Source of the DNA: Neocallimastix lanati (nom. inval.)
Lineage: Eukaryota; Neocallimastigomycota; Neocallimastigomycetes; Neocallimastigales; Neocallimastigaceae
DNA: 64,000 nt
NCBI GenBank assembly: GCA_016946835.1
Contig: JACVTC010000058.1
Span: forward strand, 422,501-486,500
Direction: 5' to 3'
In this document: piece by piece, positions 54,577 through 64,000 of the stretch
Numbering within the stretch: position 1 is the stretch's first letter
How the letters are laid out: the number at the start of each line of letters is the position of its first letter
Notes under the pieces: generated by a model
The model's database searches: none
The model's input: the letters and a program-made list of their open reading frames with translations, nothing else
Told to the model about the DNA's origin: nothing
Program-made: the position numbers and the translations under genes

Positions 54577-55034
54577 TTAATAAATAATGAATATTTATAT
54601 AATATTGATAATAAAAATGCTTTTTTTTTTAATTTTTTTTTTAATTTTTTTTTTATACTTTTTGTTATTACCATAAAAACTATATATTTTTTAATTCACC
54701 TAAAAAAAAATTAATAAAAAATCTTTAAATTTAATAAATCCTATTTATAACTTTAATAATTTATTTATTAAACCTTAACTTTAAAAAAGTTTTTAATTTT
54801 TATTTTAAATTATCAAAAAAAAAAAAAAAAATAAAATAAATTATTGATTGTAATTATATCCAGTGAAAATTATATGACATATATAAAATAATTTAATCAG
54901 TATAATTTTTAAATTATTATCAAAAGGATAAAAAATGGTTTTAAATTAAAAAATAAAATATAATATAATATTAAAATTAAAGAAAATTTTTAAAAAAATT
55001 AAATATTTAAATCTTTATAAATCATAGTTATATG

Positions 55035-55073
<39 letters not shown>

Positions 55074-55837
55074 TAAAAATTTATAGAGATGAAACTTAAT
55101 ATTTTAGCCTGAATTTATTACTTTAAAAAAAAATAATAATTGCTATTATAAAAAGATAAAAAGATGAAAGAATAAACTATATATATGTATAGTTTTTGAG
55201 TCAAATATATAAATTTTAATTGATTGATTCATAATTAAAAAAATAATAATAAGAAGAAGAGAAAGAATTATAATAATTATAATTAATATATAGAATAGAA
55301 AATTAAATAATAAAATAATTCACTTTAATTAAAATTATAAAAAAGAAAATATTCATTTATAAAATATAAAGTTAATAATTAATATATATATCTTAATACT
55401 ATTTGTATAATATACAAAAAAAAAAAAAAAAAAAAAAAATTTAATAAAAATAAAAAATAGTTAATAATATCTAATATTACTTGATAATAATAATTGCAAA
55501 TAACAAATATCTATATGAAATTAAACTTTTTTTTTATTAATACTAATAAATATTATTATCTATAATTGAAACATACATATAAATTACATTTATAAAAAAT
55601 ATATTTGAAAAATAATTTTTTTTTTATTATTTTTTATTTTTTAAATAAAATCAGATAAAGTTATATTAATATTATATATATTATATCTTTGTTAGATAAA
55701 TAAAATGAGATACAATATATAAATTTAGAAATGCTATTTTTATTAATTTCTTTTTATTTTATTATTTATTTATTTAATTTTTTCTTAATATCATTTTATT
55801 GATTATTCTATTATTTATTCGATATTAATTTTGTTCT

Positions 55838-55924
<87 letters not shown>

Positions 55925-56061
55925 TTTCTATTTTTAATTTTTAATTTTTATTTTTTTTATTTTTATTTTTATTTTTATTTTTTTATTTTTTATTCTTATT
56001 TTAAATTTAATTTTTTTTTCTATATTATTATTTATTGTTATATCTTTACTTATTAGTTGTT

Positions 56062-56108
<47 letters not shown>

Positions 56109-56524
56109 CGTGTATGTTAAAATTTAACTTTTTTAGAATTATTTAATTACTTAATAGATCAAATGGGACTAATTTATTAAGCCTAATTACTATTTTATTG
56201 AATTGATATGTCAATTTTTTTTTTTTTTTTTTTTTTTTTAATTACATATATATAATGGATTTTTATGTTAAAAAAAAGATACTCTTATTTAATAACAAAT
56301 AAAGAAAAAAAATAATAATAATTATAAAAAAAAAAAAAAATTATCATAAAGTCATATATAATAATAATAATAATAAAATTAATAATAACAATATTATAAA
56401 AACAAAAATATTAACTTTTTTGATTATTATTATTATTATTACTAATATTAAAATTTAATTTATTTATATATTATTAATAATATTATTATTTCTCTTATTC
56501 ATTCTTTTTTCTTTTCTTTTAAAT

Positions 56525-56579
<55 letters not shown>

Positions 56580-56705
56580 AATATAAAATTTAAAATAATG
56601 ATAAAAAATATATATTTAAAAAAAAATAATTTTTAAAATTATTATTTTTATATTAAAAGATGTATATATATTATTTATTTTCTTTAACAAATGAGTAAAA
56701 GAATG

Positions 56706-56739
<34 letters not shown>

Positions 56740-56895
56740 AAAAAAAATAATATGAAAAAAAAAAAATTATATATATATTTATATATTTATTAGGGGAAAT
56801 TAAAAATAATAATACTAATGATAATAATAACTAAATATATATATTTAAAAATAAATAAATAAATAAAAATATATTTATGTAGATAATGATTATTG
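53731..56895. other. intergenic DNA between the two channel genes
   Basis: The 3.2 kb interval holds poly(A)/poly(T) runs (one T run of about 45 bases at ~56060, another of about 45 at ~56530), (TTA)n near 55840-55912 and (AAT)n near 54522-54546 and 55037-55070. The latter is next to its inverted TTA counterpart at 54547-54576. No coding region or clear promoter element is seen. Confidence 0.65.
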
Positions 56896-59800
56896 TTAAT
56901 TTTTGGTAATAACTTCTATTTTTTCTTCAACTTTTTTTTCTTCATTTTTTATCCTCTTATTCCTTGTTCTTTTAAATTTAAGTTGAACACGATAAATTGC
57001 ATAAACAACATAAAATTGTAAAACATCTTTATTTACATCAAATTCGTCATCTTCATCAATTTCTTCTTGTCTATTATATGGTTTAAGTATATAACGTAAT
57101 GAACTTGAAACTCTAGTATACTTTTTAAGTCTTTTAGTTTTACTATTTCCACTTCCAATACTTCCATGAAGTGAACTTTCATCAAATACAACTGTAGAAC
57201 TTGAATGATTATCTGTCATTTTATAAAATTTCGGGGTATCTTTCCTTCTATCAAAGTTATTAATATTATTTGGTAAATTTTTATTTTTAATAATGCTATT
57301 AATACGTTTATTAATTTCATAGGTAATATCTAAATTTTTTGTACTACTTGTTTGTGAATCAACTGAATCAATTCTAAATATAGATTTTTGATTATTCATT
57401 TCATTTAAGTTTATGTATGAACTTGAATTTGAACTAGAATTTGAACTGGAATTAGAATTTGGAATAGAACTTGAATTTGAATTTGAATTTGAATTTGGAT
57501 TTGGATTTGAATTTGAATTTGCAATTTGAATTGAATTATTGATTGTGTCTAATTTATTATTAATACTACTACCGCTACCGCTACCGCTATTATTATTATT
57601 ATTATTATTATTGTTACGTAGAGTTGAATTATTCATATTATTTTTATTAATATTGGTATAATTATTGTACAGTTTATTTGTATTAATAGTATTATTGTTA
57701 TTTTTCATATTATTATTATTATTGCTGTTAATTGAATCAACTCTACCATCATTAAATGAATCAAATCTAAATACTGGTCTTTTACGTGTAATTTTTGGTC
57801 TTATAGTATTGATATTATTAAGATTAGAAATATTAGTATTACTATTATTTGAATTGGTTTTGATATTAGTATTGATATTAGTATTGTTATTAGTTTTGGT
57901 ATTGATATTTATATTAGTATTGGTACTTATATCGTTATTAATATTACTTTTAATATTATTATTAGTATTGATTTTTGCAATGGCATTAGTATTAACAGAA
58001 TTAGAAAGATGAGTAGTATTTTTATTATTAGATTCGTAATTTTGAATAGGTTCAGGTTCAATTGTTTTTCCTTTATTAAGTTTTGAAGAAACATTGGATT
58101 CTATAATATTATTATTAAGTGGAGTAGTAGCTAAAGATGAATTATTGGCAATAGATGAAGAAGAAGCACTTAAAGGAATAGCGTATTTTGGCATATCAAT
58201 AGTAGCTTCTTCATATGCATGTTTAACAGCAATATTTTGAAGAGAAGAAGAAACATCATTAAATTTTGTTTTCTTTAAAGAAGATATATTTACTGATGTA
58301 TAACGTTTATTTTCAGAACTAGTTTTAAATTGTCCAATATTATTTCTTCTAAGATTTGGTCGTACATGATAATTAGTATCATTTCTATTAAATTTTGAGA
58401 AGGCATTACTAGCTTCTGAAATATCACCAGAAAGACTAGTCAAATTAGGAACAGATTTAGAATTTTTTGTCATTTCGCTTTTTCTTCTTATTTTTTCCAA
58501 ATCTCGTTTATGTTTTTTAACCTTCATATAGTATTCTTTACTTGGCATTACTAAGGAATTATTCATTGGATTATTTCTACTGGCACGATAAACGCGATCA
58601 TAGTTTTTCTTTCTCCAATATCTCAATTTAATATCATCTGGAAGTTTTTCACCTATCCATGAATTCATAATACTCATTAAGGCATCTGCATAGGTACACT
58701 TATTATTATAAACAACCACAGATCTAAAGAGCTTCTGAATACTTGGTTTAATAGGTCTAGAAGAGGCTCGATGTCCCCATATATAATTATTTGGTACATG
58801 AAATTCTCTATAAATTTTAAGCATATCCTTAAACTCAACAATACCCTTACCTTTCATATCATATTTTAACCAAACTTGACGGAAAGTATTAGTTATAGTT
58901 TCAATTTTATTGATTTCATCTAAATCATTTAAAACATACAGGAAAGTATCCACCGTAATAGCAATAAAACTATTCAAAAGAATCCAATTAAAAATCACTT
59001 CTAAAAGAATAAAGTAAGCAGGAGCCCATACCACACCACAATTTTCAACATCTGGATTACAACCACTTAAATTTCTTCCACTACAATCTGTCATAGCTAC
59101 AGGCCAATTCTCACCCGTTGAAAATACAAATACGGTTAATAAACTTCTTGAAAAACTAGAAAAATTGATATGCTCATTTAATGCCTTTGCCTTCATGTAA
59201 TCAATATCACCAAAAGAATGCATACCAATAATGGCAAATATACAACATGTAATAAACATCAAGAGTGTGACATTCATTAATTGTGCAAAATTGAAAACAA
59301 TAGCCGAAGCTAAGGCCTTCAACCCTTTCGCAAACTTTACCAAACGAACAATTCGAAGTAATCTAAACACCGAGAGGTAATTAGCTTGGGAAAATATATC
59401 AAATGCAATACTACATAATGCAAATATTGTAATTATCAAATTTAAAATATTCCAACGATCATATAAGAAATATTTTGGCTTATAAGCATAAATAAGAAGA
59501 AGAACTTCAATAATATAAATACAAGTAAATACATATTCAGAAATTGTTTGTAAATTCTTTTCTATTTCAGTAGGATCAGCTCGAGCAAACATCATGATAA
59601 TAATATTTGTTAACACAACAAAGAATACTATATATTCATAGGTATTACTTTTGAAAAAATCATACAGTTTCTGTTGAATCTTTGTTCTCTTTTTAACACC
59701 TGGCGGTGTTTTGGGTTTATAGGTAATAATTAATACAATATAATCCAATAATTTTCTTTGACCGTCGGTCAAGTGATGCAATCCTTTCAAAATTTCTTGA

Positions 59801-62800
59801 TTACGTTTCATACTATCGAACGTAATACCGGTAACCACAGCTAAGAAAATCCAATTACCAATCAATACAGATAATATATAAAATATTGAAGCACCTGGTC
59901 GATTATCTCTTATGGGTTGTTGATCAATACCAGCAGAATCAATATAACGATACATAATATCAGGCCATCCCTCTTGATTAGTGATAACTAATGAAGTTTG
60001 TATACTGTCTAAGATATTATCATAACCTAATTCATATCTTTCCCAAAGTGTTTCTCCCGTTAATGGACTGGTACCATTATCAAAATTGAAATTACCAATA
60101 CATTCCGATTTATTTTTAACAGTATCATCTGTACATTGCCAACCTTCACCTACGAACATAGATAATCCCATAGCTGAAGTGATTACTAAAAAGAAGAGAT
60201 AAGGTATCAAAGCAGTTGCTAGAGAAGGAATAGTTTTCCAAATAGCCATAAAAACTATACGCATACCTTCATGTAATTTAACTAAACGGAAAAGTCTCAA
60301 TACTCTCAAAACACGGAAAACATGTATAGATTCCGCTATTTTGAAAGCACTCATAATAGATATAATGATAACAATAACATCAATCCAATTTACAAAGCTT
60401 CTTAAATAGGCCTTCTTTTCAAAGAATGAACCCTTAGCAATAAGATTGATAAACAATTCTATACAGAAAACAATGGAAAAGAAAATATCAAAATATCTTA
60501 AAACATTCAAAATATTTTGATTTTTCTGATTAGGAGAATCGAAAATAAGACTTATACAACTTAAAATAATAAATATATAAATAAATGTTAAATAAATATT
60601 ATTTTTAGATAAATCTTGGAATCTTTTAACAAACGCTGATTGTCTATAAAGATTATAATTATACATAAAACTATTTTCTCTTTTTATACGATCACTATTT
60701 AGAGAATTTGGGCTTGAAGGACTACCAGGAGTAGAAGGTGAATTTAGAACGGAATAATCAGTAGAAAGAGAAGTTGAATCATCATTAAAAAATTGTGTCA
60801 ACTTTCTTCTATGAATACGATTGGAATCAATAGATTCACCATCGTTATTAAATTGAGAAAATTTTGTATTACTACTAGCAATACTATTAGTTTGACTTTG
60901 ATGTCTCATATTATTATATATTATATCTGAATCCTGTTCATTATAAGGTTTCGTTTTAAGTTGAGCAATATTTTTATTTTTAAGGTCCGTATGAGAAAAA
61001 CTTTTTTGGTTACTCAAAACTCTCATATGAAGAGTATTTTCATTTGACTCATTAGGATTAAATAAAGATGGCTCAGAATTATTTTTAATCATTTGTCTTT
61101 TTCTTCTTATTAAACTTGAACTTGAACTAATGTTTGAGTTTGTACTTGAATTTACATTCGAAACATTATTGGTATTAGTATTATAATTTGAATTTGAATT
61201 GATATCAGAATTAGAATTTATATTGGAATTAGTCTTGGTATTGATATTGATATTAATAGTTGAATTAGTAGTTGAATTTTTATCATCCTCAAAATTTAAT
61301 GAACGTTTTTTATTCCTATAACGTCTTGAATGAATGCTTCCTTTATAAGATTTATCATCGCCATCAATACTATTTGTATAAAATGTTAAATTTTTTTCTT
61401 TCACATTTTCAAGTAAATCATTAAAGGCTCTTTTTATAGTAAACTTCGTTTGTCTACCTGCATGCTGTCTTTTTAATTCTTCCATATCTTGTTTAATTTT
61501 TTCAGTAAAAGCACTAAGTAAAATAGCTACCAAAATTTGTGAAAGAATAAAGGCACCAATAATAACTAAATATTTTTATTGATTTAAATATTATATTTTG
61601 TTAAATATTTTTTAATTATTATTATTAATATAATTATTATTATTATTATTATTATTTTTTTTTTTTTTGTTTTTGTTTTTGATTTTGATTTTGATTTTGA
61701 TTTTGTTTTGTTTTGTTTGTTTTATTTTTATTTTTATTTTTATTTTTATTTTTTTTATTTTTATTTTTGTTTTTTATTTTGTTTTGTTTAATATTTTTAA
61801 TTAATAATATTATTATTCATATAAATAAATATAAATTAAATTAAATATCATAAAATTAGAATAAATATTAGTATTAAAAGATTTTAAATAATATATATAT
61901 ATATATTTCAATTGTAAATAAATAATGAATATAATTAAATTATATTATTTTTATAACTGATGTATCTATTTACATAAATTATATTATTTTTGATAGTTGA
62001 TGTATCTATTTTCATATTTATATGAATATAATATTTTTTTTATAATTATAAATTATTTTTAACTTACTAATAACAATTAATACCAAAATATAAATTCTAT
62101 TTTTACTTCTAGTAATACTGACTTCAATATCATTCCAATTTTCAACTGTATAAAGTTGAATAACGGATAAGATTGCATTTCTCATAGTATCAAAATTAGC
62201 TCTTGGAACACCATCATCAAAGTTCATATCACCACCAAATATTTGTATACAAATAGCACTAAAAATAACAACTGAAACAATCCAAATGACGGCTAAAGAA
62301 AGTAATTGCTTTGAAGAATCTCTTATAATAACAGCTAAATCGACTAAACTTTTAGAAAATTTACTAATTCTTAAAATTCTTACTGCACGAATAACTCTTA
62401 ATACTAGCATACCTTGATTATTTGGTAATACTAATTCTACAAATGATGCAATAGTAATCAAACCATCAAAAATATTAAAGTAAGAATGAAGATAGCGTTT
62501 TATACCAAATGCATACAGTTTTAATAACATTTCTATACCAAATATAATTGTACAGGTAACACTAATAATTTGAGTAAAACTTAAAAATTCCTTTGAAGAA
62601 TCTTTATGATTGGAACACAAAGCAATAACATCAATCATCGTAACTAATAATACAAAATAATCAAATTTTATATCTAAGAAAATACTCATTAATTTACGAC
62701 GAAATAGTGAAACTTTTTCTTTGGTTTCTTCTTCCTCTGATTTACTTTGAATTTCAATAGTATCATTGGCTTGATTAGCTAATGAATAAGAATTTTCGAC

Positions 62801-64000
62801 ACTATTAGTTATATTATGTATAGTTTCCGTTTTTAAACTTTGATCATCCCCAAGATCAGTTTCAATAACTGTTTGGGAAGTTGGATTATTCGTTTCAGAG
62901 TTATAGAGCACTACACTCTTCTCACTTACAGTATCTTGAGAAGTATTTGAATTATCCTTATCAGTTACAGTAGCATTTTCCGTTATTGCTGTAGTTGTAT
63001 TATCTGTTGTTATTGTTGTAGTAGCATTATCTGTTATCGTTGTATTATCATCTTTTTTACTAATAATGCTTTCATCTTCAATTGACTTTTCCAAATTTGA
63101 AGTAACAGTAGCAACAATAAGTTGTAATAAGAGCCAATTACCAAACATAATAATAAATAAAAAGAAAAATATTGAGAACGCATTTGTACTATTTATTCCA
63201 TTAATCATAATTTCACTCCATCCTTCAGTAGTTAAGATCTTGATTTATAAATTTTAATTTATTATATATAAGTATTTATTTAAGTATGTAATGTTTATAT
63301 TAATTTTTATATTTATATAAGAGCGTAATTATATTAAAAAAAATATACAAATTAAATAATTTTAATGTTGTTTTTAATATATACATAAAATATATATATA
63401 TATATTAAAAATATATTAAAATAAATAAATATATATAAAGATATATATATTTAATAATTATATATAATAATTATAAAATAATATTTACTTGAAAAATAGT
63501 TAACCATGCTTGTATAATATTATCAAATCCCACAGTATTATAGGTTGGGTTATTATCCACTTTTGAACAATTAAAACCTTTAGGACATTGGTAACCTTTA
63601 TTTGGATTAATTGAACACACTAAATCTTCATCATAAATTTCATTGCTTGTACTTATACATCTATATTTAAATTTACCACCCCAAAGAGAAACCCCTACAA
63701 TACCGGAACATACAAAAAGAAATATAGCAAAGACAGCAATATCTCTCAATACACCAAAAGATTTTTTTAATGCATTTAAAATCATTTCAATATCATTTAA
63801 TACTATTTTTTATATATAAATACATATAATATATTAAAATATAAAAGAATATATAGAATTTAATTAATTTTTAAACTCTAAAAACTTTATATCTAAATTA
63901 TTAAAATTTATTAGAATAATTTTTATAAATATTAAAAAAAAAAAAATTACAAGGTATCCTGGATAAATATTTTAATATAATCCATAAACGGAAGGGTGAT
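56896..64000 (-). CDS. four-domain voltage-gated calcium channel alpha-1/Cch1-type protein (copy A, 5' end beyond window)
   Basis: Visible exons: 63951-64000 (partial), 63489-63802, 62068-63238 and 56896-61565, with phases 1,0,1. About 2068 codons are seen; IS1 to part of IS4 lies past the right edge. Pore loops again carry Glu in all four repeats: LTTEGWSEIM, YTVENWNDIE, TNQEGWPDIM and STGENWPVAM. S4 segments: FRLWIILKYLSRIP (I, weak), RVIRAVRILRISK (II), RVLRVLRLFRLVK (III), RLLRIVRLVKFAK (IV). The III-IV linker (TDGQRKLLDYIVLI) is short and basic. After IVS6 comes WLKYDMKGKGIVEFKDM, an EF-hand-like segment, then a tail of about 650 residues rich in Asn, Ser and Thr. The II-III linker also has a long Ser/Asn-rich insert. 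Repeats III and IV lie in one exon, unlike the downstream paralogue. Role by family: calcium entry. It is distinct enough from copy B in linkers and tail to suggest separate regulation. Confidence 0.93.

Overview
The window is about 64 kb of extremely A+T-rich eukaryotic DNA. It holds few, intron-containing genes, separated by kilobases of homopolymer runs and short tandem repeats. Two genes point to a fungus: a division-2 (class IV/V-like) chitin synthase and a Sho1-type osmosensor. Very low G+C, long asparagine runs written almost only with AAT, GTAAGT/GTAAAT introns and a DEK_C-ended chitin synthase together suggest an anaerobic gut fungus (Neocallimastigomycota). The lineage is an inference from gene content and composition; no marker gene is present.

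Layout: (1) 1-1763, minus strand: a PAS-kinase-family Ser/Thr kinase without a visible PAS domain, cut by the left edge. (2) About 1.8-19.5 kb: gene-poor DNA with a heptanucleotide microsatellite, one copy of a long dispersed repeat, a composite pentanucleotide/minisatellite array with an inverted partner, and a decayed FLYWCH/MULE transposase. (3) 19563-21440, minus: a seven-exon Sho1 homologue (four membrane segments plus SH3), rebuilt from short exons. (4) 21.4-27.9 kb: intergenic DNA with microsatellites and one coding-like island. (5) 27941-37895, plus: one giant chitin synthase of about 3220 residues in two exons. (6) 37.9-43.4 kb: a retroelement-rich interval with a second copy of the dispersed repeat, a short A-tailed insertion inside it with a target-site duplication, a LINE-type 3' end and a LINE relic. 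(7) 43414-44317, minus: a three-exon RidA/YjgF-family deaminase. (8) 45.0-46.5 kb: a second LINE/SINE-type 3' end and a decayed coding-like stretch. (9) 47120-53730 and 56896-64000, both minus: two tandem four-domain voltage-gated cation channels of the calcium-channel alpha-1/Cch1 type, both with Glu in every pore loop that can be read. The upstream copy runs off the right edge.

The genes are not an operon or a cluster with one task. Several concern the cell surface and signalling (wall synthesis, osmosensing, calcium entry, kinase signalling), but only the two channels are clearly related to each other, by tandem duplication. All splice junctions were worked out by hand from GT..AG sites, reading frame and similarity to the families; none was checked against transcripts.
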